NCBI GenBank assembly: GCA_025345505.1
Contig: JANVCC010000018.1
Span: 9,437,710 to 9,501,709 of the forward strand
Reading direction: 5' to 3'
DNA from: Todiramphus chloris collaris
Taxonomy: Eukaryota; Chordata; Aves; Coraciiformes; Alcedinidae
DNA length: 64,000 nucleotides
This document shows, one piece after another, positions 24,601 through 36,257 of this stretch. The position numbers were made by a program, and so were the translations under genes. Numbering within the stretch: the stretch's first letter is position 1; each line of letters begins with the position of its first letter. The notes below the pieces were generated by a model that did not search any database, was not told where the DNA came from, and saw nothing but the letters and a program-made list of their open reading frames with translations.

Positions 24601-25247
24601 AGAATGGAATTAAAGTGATTTCCACCCCCTGCTTTTTACTGCTATATCATGATCCCTGTAGAAGATTCCTGTGATCCACAGTCCACCTTTGTGGTGTCAA
24701 TCTTTCTCCTTTGTATACCCCTGCAGTTAACAAAGGTCGTTTTTGTCACAGAATTCACTTCATTACAGCAAAAGTAAACAAAGCCTGTCACCACTCTAGC
24801 AATGAGTGTAGGTGCTTACCTTGGAGCTGAGCTGGGTGGGTAAATATACACTGTCTTTAAAATAGCTTGAATGGCCAACTGGATCACATCCACACAAATG
24901 CGTCAGAAAGAAATCCTAACAGTCTATTGTTTCACTTGTGCCTATGTTTTTAATGGTTGCCCAATACAAAGAAGAAAAAGCAATTATCAAAGGCAGCTTT
25001 TAGGAGTAACTTTACGTATGGGATGCAATTACAGTGTGAAAGAACACTGGCTCAACAGTGACAGACAATGACTAAGAGATCTGATTACCATGGAAATAGC
25101 TGCCAAAATCATATCCAGGAAAAAAGTGGTGGTGGGGAAAAAGCATTCAGACTGGCCTGCATATTTATCAGTCCACAGTTAGTGATACTGGCAAACTGCT
25201 GTGTACACCAGTTCATCCTCAAATGGACTTGTAGAGCTCTCTGTATC
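24601..25247. other. Single-copy DNA, no gene seen
   Basis: No repeat or gene was recognised. Two open frames of 66 and 76 codons carry no known domain. Confidence 0.5.
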
Positions 25248-26047
25248 TCACAGAATCACAGAATAACAGAATGTCTTTGGTTGGAAGAGACCTTCTAGAT
25301 CATTTAGTCCAACCTTCAATGCAACACTGCAAGCTCACAACTAAACCATGTCCCTGAGCACCAGGTCCACACGCCATTTAAATGCCTCCAGGGATGGCGA
25401 CTCCACCGCTGCCCTGTGCAGACCATTCCAATATTTGATAACCTTTCAGTGAAGAAATGTTCCCTAATCTCCAGCCTAAACCTTGCCTGGTGCAGCTTGC
25501 AACCATTCCCTCTGGTCCTGTCACCAGGGAGAAGAGGCTGTCCCCCTCCTCATTCCAACCTCCTTTCAGGTAGAGCACGATACAGTCTCCCCTCAGCCTC
25601 CTCCAGACTAAACAACCCCAGCTCCCTCAGCTGCTCCTCACAGGACTTGCGCTCTGGGCCGTTCACCAGCCTCGTTGCTCTTTTCTCGACACACTCCAGC
25701 ACTTCTATGTCCTTCTTGTAGTGAGGAGCCCAGAACTGAATGCAATATTCAAGGTGTGGCCGCACCAGTGGATGATCACCTCCCTATTCCTGCTGGCCAC
25801 AGTGTTTCTAATACAAGCCAGGATGCCACCCGTGCACACTGCTGACTCATATTTAGTCGACTATCGATTAATACCCCAGGTCCTTTTCCAACTTGCAGTT
25901 TTCAAACCGCACATCCCCAAGTCTGAACTTACCATGGGGTTGTTATGAGCCAAGTGCAGGACCCAGCACTTGGCCTTGTTGAACCCCACGCAATCAACCT
26001 TGGACCACTGATCTAACCTGTCTAGGTCCCGCTGCCTTTCAGACACT
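25248..26047 (-). mobile_element. CR1 LINE, 3' part with RT palm end and thumb
   Basis: This is one of the best-preserved copies. The 3' end is a triple octamer-type tail (CAGAATCACAGAATAACAGAATG) next to 'GGTTGGAAGAGACCTTCTAG'. The minus strand encodes [19 protein letters not shown] and [13 protein letters not shown], and further upstream DLDRLDQWSKVDCVGFNKAK and WVLHLAHNNP, all typical of CR1 ORF2. It is 5'-truncated at about 26047, within the segment just after the FADD palm motif. Small deletions interrupt the frame, so it is dead. Confidence 0.96.
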
Positions 26048-28410
26048 CATGCATCAGCTTGCATCCCCCTCACTGGAACCCAAGGTGTGGGACCATCAGG
26101 AGGCACAGCCTGGCATTGTCACCTGGGTTCTTACATCTTACCCAGCTTTGGAGATGTTGCAGAGTGGTGCTGCATGCCGGCTCATGCTGCTCTCAGCCCA
26201 GTATGTCCTGTGGCACAGCTAGCTGGGGGCTCTGCTCTGCATCTGCTGCAGTAGTGGGGAAGGGATTGCGTGTTGGCAGTTTTCTCAGTAGTCCCCTGTG
26301 CTGCCTGTCTCTGTTCCCATTCCAGGTGGGTCTGCTCGACAACTGCTGTCATTCCTAACTGAGGTGCTTAAGCCTGAAGACTTAAATACCTGATGCAGTT
26401 TAAAGCACTTGTAAAACTGTCCCTGCTATCACCCCGCTGCTGGCAGTGTCTGAAATTTGTCCCTGCTATTCTGTTCCTCAGTATTTAAACTAATAGCTAT
26501 TTTTCTACGGAGGCATAACTCTACAAACAGTATAGCTTGTCCCCTTTTTCACTTTGACATGGCCTTTCCTAGTACCACTTGCCATTTCAGATTGAAATAT
26601 TTAATGCTTTTTACCCTGGGGATTTTTTTAGTTTGTCTTTGCTGTGAGCCTTGAGGGTCCAGGACATCACAGCAAAACAGTTGAAGGCACCACCACACCC
26701 TCAGGGTTCTACCGGTTTGCTTTCAGTTCTTGAAATCATTTCAAAGTGGTTCTGTTTTCAGTGCACCTTGTGGTGTGCCCCTAAGCTACTTCTTGGGCTT
26801 CACATTCCTCCCCTCTTGAACCACATTTTGTTTTGGCCTCTCCACCCTGCTCTCCTGCTTTTGCTCAGTGTTTCCAGACCTGATGCAACTGATTCTCCCT
26901 TCACAGCGTTTCTGTGGTCTGCACTTCAGGGATCCTTATTGCTGTCCTTATTTACAATTCTTTTGCCCTTATTTTCAAGTGTTACCATTTAATTTGGTGA
27001 TAGCAGCAGTGGGATGGTGGATTGGGAGTTTGCTTAGGAGGGCTTTTGGGTGCAGCGAGACCATTTGATTCATAGTGAAACCTTCTTTGAAAGTGCTGGT
27101 GTGGTCCTTGGCATGTGCCAAACATCTCTCCGAGGCACAGTTTGGTGGGAGGAGCCAAAGCCCTCCTTTATTTTACTGTTCTAGAGAGCACCCTGGTCTG
27201 AACATAGCCCTGCATCTGCTGTAGGCTTGTGCCTTACCAGCTGAGAACGGCTGACTTTGCTAACCCTCTTGCTAGCGTCTGCCTTGGCTGATGAATTGCT
27301 CATGCACAGTTGTGACATCTTTACGCCCGGTTTTAATACTGCTACTTGTCAGTGGATACATGAGTCAGTACATTGTCAGCTGCATCCTGCCGCTCTCATC
27401 TGGGGCCCAGTCTTGAGGCTCTGATCTACAGTCTATGCAGAAAAAGACAGCACTCCTATTGTTTCCTTTTTCGTGTGTCTGCCTCTGGACCACGAGAGAT
27501 TTCAGATGTTTCATTTTGCTATGTGTCTTGTTCGCTTTCCAGTGTGCTTCCCATGTTGGGTCCTAGTGAACAAGCAGGTCAGGTTCAAAATTATTTGGGA
27601 AGTCAAGGGAGGTGTCCTCTGGGGCAGGCTCTGCTGCACCTCTTCATCTCTTTATAACGGCACCTGGGTCTGACCTGGAGCTGTGCTTTCACAAGAGCAT
27701 TACACTGATGTGGGGTGAGCTCCAAAAGACAAGCCCCTATTCACCCCATCCCTCATCCCAGACCAAGGACTATGTGACCCTGTGATGAGGCAGTGCAAGG
27801 GCTACTCTGAAAGAAACAGAACCCTACCGTTACCCTCAAAAAGCACTAGACCTAACAACTGACAGAACTGGATGGGCAACCACTTGCCGTTTTTCTCTTT
27901 TATGTATCCAAATCTAAGAGCAACTTAAAGAAAAAGGGTTTGGTCAGAGGATTTACTCTTATTTTTTGGGCATGAAGATTGAAGATCAAGCATGGAAAAA
28001 GCAAACACAAGCATTATATTTCCGAGACCTTTTGTGCAACTTTAACAAGATCACCAACCACAGAAATGCCACCAGGACTGGGTAGGTAGGTCAGTACTTT
28101 TAGAAATGCGAATCCTGACTTTTTATTTGCCACATAATTTCTGTGTCACAGTTTGCTGTATGAAGAAGTATTGGCAGATAGTTTAGGTAATTTAGCCTCT
28201 AGTGTGCCCTTCTGCTGCCTCATGTTCCATTGTCTTTTTCCTTTTGAGTATCTCATGCCACTTGAAAACATGGTAATATTGTAATTTCATGATGTATGCC
28301 GTGTTTTGGATGGTGTTGCAGGTTTGTTTTTTTCTTAGTTCCTGTCTTCTTTTACAACCAGCAGATTAGATCCGGAAAACACAGTTTATATTCTGATAAC
28401 AGAGGAGGAC
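26048..28410. other. Single-copy DNA, no gene seen
   Basis: The region is moderately GC-rich to about 27700. Plus-strand open frames at 26059-26358, 26651-26992 and 27373-27657 (94-113 codons) are rich in Leu, Ser and Cys and lack recognisable domains. Chance frames are more likely than exons, though this is the stretch where a missed exon would be least surprising on composition. Confidence 0.45.
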
Positions 28411-28476
28411 TGAAATCCTGGTACAAATGAAGTCAGTGGCAAAACTCCTGTTGACTTCAGTGGGGATAGGATTTCA
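28411..28476. repeat. Palindromic MITE-like relic 1
   Basis: A near-symmetric palindrome. The left arm (28411-28435) is TGAAATCCT, 8 bases, TGAAGTCA. The right arm (28452-28476) is the exact reverse complement of both blocks with the same 8-base spacing. The loop is 16 bases. From memory, this TTGACTTCAATGG-like palindrome recurs across bird, turtle and crocodile genomes. Assignment to a DNA transposon class is inference. Confidence 0.7.
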
Positions 28477-28521
28477 CCCCATCTTCTGTTGCGTTGCCTA
28501 AAAAAGGAAAAGAGACCTGTT

Positions 28522-28580
28522 CCAAAGCCTATTGTAGTCAATGGAGAGATTCCCAGCAAATTTAATGGGTCTGTATTTCG
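28522..28580. repeat. Palindromic MITE-like relic 2
   Basis: 'CAAAGCCTATTGTAGTCAAT' followed by 'GGAGAGATTCCCAGC' closely resembles a palindrome I recall as recurrent in sauropsid DNA (AAAGCCCATTGAAGTCAATG plus its mirror). The left arm is clear, and the right arm is decayed. It lies 46 bases from relic 1 and may be part of the same element. Confidence 0.5.
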
Positions 28581-29092
28581 TCCAGCATGAGGTTATTCAG
28601 TCACCTCCAAATTTTACAGGAATATAGCACTTATGTTCCCTTCTCCAAGGACTAATAAGATTTCTCTGAGTTAAATACATTTCTACACATTTATACTCCT
28701 GAAGCTTTTGGGTGTATTAAGAAGTATTTCCTTCTCTTTTTTTTTCTTACTGTGTTTCTTTTTAGACACTGTTTTGCCTTGTGGTGACAAACAAATCAAC
28801 ACTGAACAATGACCAGGATATGTAAGTTTGGGTTTATAGATTCCAGTTCCATGAACTTCAATTTAATAAACTTAACTCTCTTTGTAGCAGAAAGCACAAA
28901 ACATGGTCGGTTTGGCGAACTTAAAACCTGGTTCTGATTCTGACCTACATTTAAAAGCTAAATTTAAGTCTGATAAAGTTTTAAAAACACTGGTAATGTG
29001 AAAAAGATGCTTCACCATTCCCTTTGTATTTTTAACCTTCTTTCCTATTAAAACTGTAAACAGTTTTATATTATTGCAATGAATTCTTCTCT
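28581..29092. other. Single-copy DNA between palindromes
   Basis: AT-rich sequence with a T run near 28737. No gene or named repeat was recognised. Confidence 0.45.
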
Positions 29093-29167
29093 AATTTACT
29101 CCAGTGTAAATCCAGAGGAATGTTTCCGAGGGCAGGATAGCTGTTCTGAATTCACACTGGGGTGAGT
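29093..29167. repeat. Palindromic MITE-like relic 3
   Basis: The left arm CCAGTGTAAATCCAGA (29101-29116) pairs with the reverse complement of TCTGAATTCACACTGG (29145-29160) at 14 of 16 positions, with a 28-base spacer. The sequence matches a remembered sauropsid repeat of the type TTACACCAGTGTAAATC. Symmetry is seen directly. The family name is not known to me. Confidence 0.65.
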
Positions 29168-30984
29168 GATGGAAGGCTCTATCAGGCTGTTTCCCCCTTC
29201 CTTTTCCTTCTTTCACTGTTTGCATTTGATAATCCTGTGCAAAAAGTTTCATTAAATGATGCATTGGTTCCAGTGATAGCTGGTTGTGTCCACTGCTCAC
29301 CACCCCTGTGTTTGTGAGGATCTAAGTGCCTGTGATAGAACAATTCAGGCTAAAAAAGGATCCTTCTGGTGGATTCTGTTTACTCCAAATAAAATCTCAA
29401 AATATGACTATTTATTTTCATTTTTCCATTAGAAGAAAAACAAAACCTCAAGCATTTTATGAAAAGCTTTTTGTGGGTTGAAACATCTGTTTTTGCCTCA
29501 CATGTCACGGCCTGATTGGAATCTCTAGCATAATTTTTGATAAGGCAGATGGACTGTCTTTCTCTCTCCCACGAATGCATACACAGAGTACTACTTGGGG
29601 TTTATGAAACCTTCATGTCAAAACTTTTTTTTAAATTTGAAGAAATTTTATGAAACAGATTTTGGTCCACTTTAAGAAATTAGCTTTTAGTTAATGTGTC
29701 TGAAGGGTTAAAGGAACACTGGGGTTTTGATTAAATGTCTCCAGATAGCTTTTTTTCTTGCATAATGAAATTAATTTCAGTGGAGAATTGACTAATACTG
29801 TTTCATTCCCAAAGTAAAAATGTTCTGTAGAGAATCCCATCTTTTTCTCAATTTTTTCCCCTTTCTCTTCCACATTTTTCTTTATAGTGTTCCCCACAGT
29901 AGCCTATAAAAATAGTGAGCATCAAAGTGGGTTTTTTAGGTTTTGAGCTAAATCAGAGTTTCTTACTTGTTTTGTGTGCTGATGAAAAGCACTGATTTGT
30001 TGTCTTTTAGCTGATGTATTCTTGTATGGTTTATTGATCTAAGCATCAGTACTCACTGTTACAGTGAGACTCAACAAGCCCAGCTGCATAGACTTGAAGT
30101 TGCATCTGAAAACTGAAATGCTCACTTTCAGCTCACGGACAGAGAATTAGGCATCTCCAGCCCATAGCTCTGACTGTTCTGTCTACCCTAGGATAAGATA
30201 AATGGCTTCTTGGAGGTGTCTGTTTCTCTCTTCATCCCTAAAGGGATTAGTTCAGGCTTAGACATCTAAATCTCAGATGTGCAAACTATAGCATATGAAT
30301 CCTACATAAAGTCATTGGAACTGTTAATTGACTTCCTGGGAGAATCAGCTTCTATCTTCCACTCGATGAAATGATGTGGTTTATTTAGTTACTATATGTA
30401 CTTCTTATAAACATGAAATTGCAGACTAAAGGTTCTTTGTGCCTCATGTGGTTTCTTTTCAGAGATAAACACACTCTTTTTATGCCTACTCTATAAGCAA
30501 ATTTTACGTGTTGTGGTTGCTTTCTTCCACCTCAGGAAGAGAGATACTTCCGCTGGGAAAACTTGCAACATGATCCACAGTCCGTCTTTCCACTGAGTTC
30601 AGTGACTTATGAATTATGGTCAAAAGTGTTAAGCATTTGGTTTTTGCATGAAACCTTAAATGAGATTTTTTCAGTTATTCAGAAGATACAAGCTGTTGTC
30701 AAATCCTACAGACACTGTGATTTTTAACTGAAGTATAGTTAATTATATTGGGAAAGTTTTATTCTACTCCTCTAGATTCATATGTCTAGCAGTCAATAAT
30801 TGTTCATTAATAAACACACATCTGTAGGGAACAGGATTACATCAGAAATTAAAGCATTTTTGTTTTCTTCACAGATTATATCCTCATTAGAAACCAATAA
30901 ACCAAAAATAAAATCCCCTAAGATATTGTTAGGCTGATCTTCTGTTTCTAATATCACGCAGAAAAAAATAATTGACAAGTTGTT
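29168..30984. other. AT-rich single-copy DNA, no gene seen
   Basis: No gene was found. Between about 30144 and 30290, 'ATTAGGCATCT' and 'GACATCTAAATCTCA' hint at another decayed palindromic repeat, too weak to call. Confidence 0.45.
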
Positions 30985-31210
30985 TTCTATAACTAAAATT
31001 ATTGTTTTGTTCTTTTAAAATCTTTTTTTAAGGCAAAAATTCCAAAGGCTTTGGCTGTATTTACATATTTTTAGCAGCTTTCTGTAGTTAATTTTTGTCA
31101 TGTTATCAGCACTACCTTCTGTAGTTAATTTGGCTTGTAGAAAGCCATGATTAATGGGCCTTTGCTATAGCATTAATTTTCAGCCACAACCGCTCCTTGC
31201 CCTTTTGTAT
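30985..31210. promoter_or_regulatory. Candidate regulatory block with a doubled 15-mer
   Basis: The sequence TTCTGTAGTTAATTT occurs exactly twice, at 31080-31094 and 31117-31131. Several TTAAT/ATTAA homeodomain-type cores lie around it (for example GATTAATGG near 31149). The stretch contains no repeat signature and no open frame. Regulatory function is inferred from motif density only. Confidence 0.25.
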
Positions 31211-34200
31211 TATGTTAATTACTGGAAAAGAACCATGAAAAGGCGTATGGCACAGAGCTGCCGTGTGGCAAAATCAGCAATTGGAACCGAGGTTCTGAGA
31301 CTTGTCCAAACAGAAGAATGGGAATGTGTCTGACCTGGCTAATGGAACCAAAAATGTGTGGGTTTTCAGGCATTAGACAGTTATGGTTTATTCTGGACAA
31401 GTGCTCTATCTTCCTACTTTCCATTGCTAAAGGCAGCTTTTTGGTAGTTCTGAAGGAAATTACTGAGCCCTTCTTTTCAGTTCTTGAGAAGACACTTAAT
31501 TTGAAAGCACGTATCTCAGTCAGTTGCCTCCCCAATCAGACTGCTACAAGGGCTGTTGAGTCTTCATCCAAAATCAGCAAGAGTCATTGCAGTGAGTTAT
31601 GCTTTATAGCTGCCCTGTTCTTATAGAGAAGATAGTCCTAAAATGGTCACCCTTGGAGAAGTGATTTGTTGTATGAAAAAAACCCCAATGGTACTTAATA
31701 ATCCTATGAGCAAACTGCTTGAATAGCAAACAATTTGGCGATGAGGCCATAATTATTATTTATGACTAACAAAACAAATGTGAATATAAGACTTTGTAGT
31801 AAAGAGATTTTCTTTAACATGGGGAAATATTGTAGTAGCCAGAATTAGACTTGTCTGAAAGATTTTCTTCGGTAAATATCCAGTTCCTCACCTGAGCATT
31901 ACTTTAGTTAAAGTAAGTAAATGAACTATTGCCATTTATATAAATCTGGTGAGAACTACCAATGATGTTGGGCACATAGAGTGGTGGGTCTTGCCGAAAA
32001 GAGAGATGAGTTTAGAAGTGTTAAAAATTGTAAGCCTCAAAGCCAATTCCAAAATAGATGGATATCTAATGTTTGTGAGTAGGTATTTGAACAGGCTTTT
32101 AAAAGTAAAGCTCCTATGCACTTGTATTTCCTATCCTGCAGATGCCAGAGTATCCCAGGGAAGCCTTTCTGCTTAAGTCCAGCCCAGATTCTCTGACCAA
32201 GGGGAAACACTTGTTCCTGTAGGTATGCTCAATATTGTCTGGCCATAAGTGGCCACAAAACCCACATAGTTATCATGACCAGTTCAACTAAAGAATACAC
32301 AATATAAGCGGTGCTGCCTATTGTCCCTTATTTATGAACAATGAGAACAGTTCTCCAGGCTGTGGGTGATTGGGGTTTCACAACCTCCTCCTCCAGAGTC
32401 ATGCTTGTTAGTCCCATAGGCACTTGCCCCCAGATGAGGTACTTGCCTCTGTGAGGTGCCTGGATGTGAATTGGGCTGTAGAGCTGAAGTCAGTTGTCAT
32501 GTTAGCACAGGGGGTGATGGCCCCTGGGTGGAAGGAGCAGTAGGGGGCTATACAGATATGTCAGGCACTTGGCAAGACTTTTTACACTCCTAATTGACAG
32601 CAATGATGGGTTCATCTACCTCAACCCCATCAGGAGTAGCCTTGTGAGCTGGTAAAGGACAGGTGTCCCCACAGAGGGGAAGGCAGGACAATAATGACAA
32701 AAAAAATAGATACTACATTGTGAAATGCGGTCATTTTGTAGCTTTTCCAGTTTAAGTGCTAGACTTTACTCTCTGTAGCCAAGAAGTATCATTTCAGTCT
32801 CTCCTGCTGATGATATAAGACTGCTGCATGACACACAGCCTTTATAAAGCATCAAACCTCTAGCAATATGATAGTTGTTTTTATCACAATGCTCCCAACA
32901 AACGGCACATGCTGTTAATATGAAACTATCTTTCAGCAGCAGATATTTCAGGCACTGTTAGTAACATAATCTCATGATGTTGCCATAATAGAGTATGCTG
33001 CAGATCCAAATCTTGCTGTAGTGAATTCTTTCTTTGGTTGTTTTCCTGTAGTTCTTTGTGGCTTCAGTGGGACATGTGCCCACAGACTGTGAATATACTC
33101 AGCCTCATTAATCTTTGCACAGTGCTTGGTCTCTGTTAGCCTAAATTTGTAGTCTCAGAGGTGATGGAAGTGCACTGCACGTAATAGCATGAGCTGGGGA
33201 GCACCTTGGAGGAAAGGGGGAGCAGCAGCAGCAGGTCCAACCAAGAAATAGAGTGGGACAGTAGCAAGGTCGTGGTGCTTTTATACACTCCTGAAAAGAA
33301 TGTATAACGCTTGAGGTGGGATTAAGGATGCAGCACGCTGAGGGCATAATCCTGGGGAATAATCCCCAAGTTCCCAGTAGAGTGCTCTCAGGGGAGACTG
33401 AACTGTGCTTGTGGGGCTACTCGTGTTAATGTTGGCTGCAGGGTGTGGACGAGAGTCACCCATCTTTCTTGGGGAAATTGCCATATTCTTTTGTAGTGTC
33501 CATACTAACAAATTAGCAGTGCCAGCGGTCTTGTCTTGGCCCTGAATGATGTTGTTTCTGTCATTAAATTGTTAGAGTCGTCCTTGGCATGATTTTGGCT
33601 TGGATTTACTGAAAGCCTCTCATTCTATTTCTGGTCCTGGTTCAGGAGTTAGTCTGGGCCAGGGACCATTGAAAAGGCAGTTTGGATGCGGCCTCCCTAT
33701 TTTAGAGGCCAGGAGAGTTTAATAAATGTATGTGGCCATTTTATGACAGAATGCTGTTACCAAGGCCAGAGAACAGGGCCTGGAACTGCCCATTTTATTG
33801 GTAGGGATGTAGTCATTGCGTCTGAGAGCCTCCTGCAACTGTGAGGCTCTTGTTTCTTCTACTGTGATGCAAAAAGCAGATGAAATGAGACCGAGCCAGG
33901 CACTGATAAAAATGACTTTTGAAAGGTCAATTCCTTAAAAGTTACATTTTTGCTAAGTAGCAAGGCAGAGAAATTTAGAGGTCAGAAGAACTCCAAAAAA
34001 TATGGACCTTGTATATGAGACAATTAGAATTTAGCATGTGCATAAAAAATGAAGACAGATGCAGAGAATTAGGAACAATGGAAAGTCAATATATAAAAGT
34101 ATACATGTTTGATAAACTAGATCTGGAATCTTTTCTGAAATTTCAGGTCAGTTTTACAAATTAATGTATTGCCAATATTCATATAATGTCTAAAAGTGTT

Positions 34201-34941
34201 AAGCCAACATTTATTAGTTCCTGAACTTTACTGAATGTGCATTGTCTTCTGATAATAACCCCATAAGTTAAATGGAGTTGATTTATTATCAGCTTGATGG
34301 GACATACTGCTGAACTGGTCTTAAGGACTACTCTTACGTTTGTTGCAGTAGTCCAGGTAATTGATAATTCTTCGAAGATAAAATGAATAGCGTTTTAGTA
34401 TTACATCTTCAATAAATCCTGTGCATTTGTTAATCTCACAGTCTATGTAATCCTAATTAAGATCTGTTTGCAGTATATGCCTTTGTTGGCCAAGTCCTAT
34501 GTGTACATAGCACACAGTTTTATACTCAGTTATTTGAAAAAAAACCCAAAATGACTTCACTACTGTGGCCTGAGAAAACAGTGCTTTTGCAGCTGCCTGT
34601 GACTATTAGTGGAGGAACATTCATGTTGACCAAAATACTCTAATAACGAGGTCATTGTCGTATTGCTGCAGTTCTGTAAAACTTGACCACTGTGTAACTC
34701 AGACAATGTTGAAGGTCTATCTATAGTATTCTATGGCCATTACGTTTATAATGTCTATTCAGTTACTGGGAATCTGGACATCAAATGGGACAATAGAAGA
34801 GAGATGCCTCTGATTTACCCATGTTTTCCTTCCATGACAATAGTGGAGTGTTGGAAAATGGAGATGACCTCAGTTTTTGGGCCTATACCTGTCAAGGTCA
34901 CTCTGTACTTTCATATTCAAACAAATTAAAGCGAAGCAATC
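31211..34941. other. Single-copy DNA, no gene seen
   Basis: Overlapping sense and antisense frames of just over 100 codons at 31215-31626 have no known domain. There is slightly GC-richer DNA at 32340-32700 and 33150-33800. No transposon signature was recognised. Confidence 0.5.
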
Positions 34942-34979
34942 TATTTATTTATTTATTTACCTATTTATTTATTTATTTT
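34942..34979. repeat. (TTTA)n microsatellite
   Basis: About nine TTTA units with one interruption (ACCT). This is a typical avian AT-rich tetranucleotide repeat. Confidence 0.93.
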
Positions 34980-35337
34980 CCAAAGTGAACCTCTGTGACC
35001 AGAAGTCCGGTAACAATTATAATAGCTTCTCAGAATTTGAAACTTTGAATTGTGCCTTTAAACATGCCCTTTCCTTCCCACATTTTGCCCTGGGCATCAG
35101 TCCCTTAGCAGTCTCTAGTCTGGGTTGCTAGACCTTGTCCTTTTTCCCACCAGTATCCTCTACTCATTTTACTGAGGCACATCTTTAATTTTTCTCTTCT
35201 CCTGGTGTGTGTGAAAATTCATGTGATGGATCCAGTGTTTGTTTGTGGGGGACACACTTGGTGTTGAGGCAGCAGAGTGGAGAGGGTTGACAGTATTAAA
35301 TTGCAGCCACAAGGGAATCACCTTCCTGGGCTTGAGA
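34980..35337. other. Single-copy DNA, no gene seen
   Basis: No feature was recognised between the TTTA repeat and the CR1 tail. Confidence 0.5.
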
Positions 35338-35480
35338 CATAGACTCATAGAACCATAGAATGTTAGGGGTTGGAAGGGACCTCTAGAGATCATCAAGTCC
35401 AACCCCCCTGACAGAGAAGGATCACCCAGGGCATGCCACACAGGAACGCATCCAGGCGGGTTGAAAGCTCCAGAGGAGAC
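35338..35480 (-). mobile_element. CR1 LINE, short 3' tail (young subfamily)
   Basis: The octamer tail CATAGACTCATAGAACCATAG is followed by 'GTTGGAAGGGACCTCTAGAG' and 'CCAACCCCCCTG', the reverse complement of the commonest avian CR1 3' UTR, and then about 60 bases of the end of ORF2 ('GGAACGCATCCAGGCGGG'). It is the least diverged copy in the window, so likely the most recent insertion. It is extremely 5'-truncated at about 35480. Confidence 0.95.
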
Positions 35481-36178
35481 CTATTACATCACGTGCTCTT
35501 GGGACAAAAAGGATCCTGAGCATCTAGAAGATGCTAGTTGGCCTATTAGGCTTTAGACATAGGTCTCTGGCACGTGGAGGCACAGAACTGGAAATGGTAC
35601 ATGTCTGAGGTGCAGGTTGGGCTGCTGGGGTGCATGGGTGACCCCAAGCAAATGTCGTGTCCAGTGGAGCTCATTCATGCATATGCACACTCTACTCCCA
35701 CCAACTAACACAAAGCAGAGCCCAAAGGAAGCAACTGTGATTTGCTGACCAGAGTTCAGAACACATCTCTTCCACAACATCCATGAGGCCCCAGTCCCGA
35801 GTAGTTCAGGGAATAAAGGTTTTCCCTTCTGCTTCTACTCTTCAAAGTTGGTAATTCAATGTTACATTCTGCCACAGACCTGAAAAAGAGCGAAAGTTTA
35901 ATCATTTCCATACTGTGTCTGCTCCAGTCAAGGGTTTAACCTGAGCCCATTTGCAGATATATCAATGCAGCAGAAGAGTTTTCCCTTGAATACATTTAAG
36001 TTAGATCTGTGTATTAAAACAAAAAGAAGTGAAAAGCCACAAAGCCCATTCAAAGGCTGGCTGGTAGAGCTATTATGTGTTTTCCTTTTGAGGAAAGAAA
36101 TAATGCTTAAACACCTACAGAGTGTAATTGTACATGACAGTCCATGTCAGAGTTCAGCAATGATAATGGAAGTAAATA
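35481..36178. other. Single-copy DNA, no gene seen
   Basis: No repeat or gene was recognised. A 136-codon plus-strand frame (35965-36375) starts here, but it crosses a T run and a TTTG repeat and has no domain. Confidence 0.45.
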
Positions 36179-36257
36179 CTTTTTTTTTTTCTCTAAGTTG
36201 GGAATCATGCATCAGACTAATGAGTAACAGCTTTTTGTTTGTTTGTTTGTGTTTTGT
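36179..36257. repeat. T run and (TTTG)n simple repeats
   Basis: An 11-13 base T run at 36180-36191 and a short TTTG array at 36231-36257, with about 40 bases of complex sequence between. Confidence 0.85.

Noticed and set aside
30144-30290. Possible further palindromic repeat (ATTAGGCATCT and AGACATCTAAAT)
   Set aside because: The arms pair poorly and the spacing is long, too weak to separate from chance.
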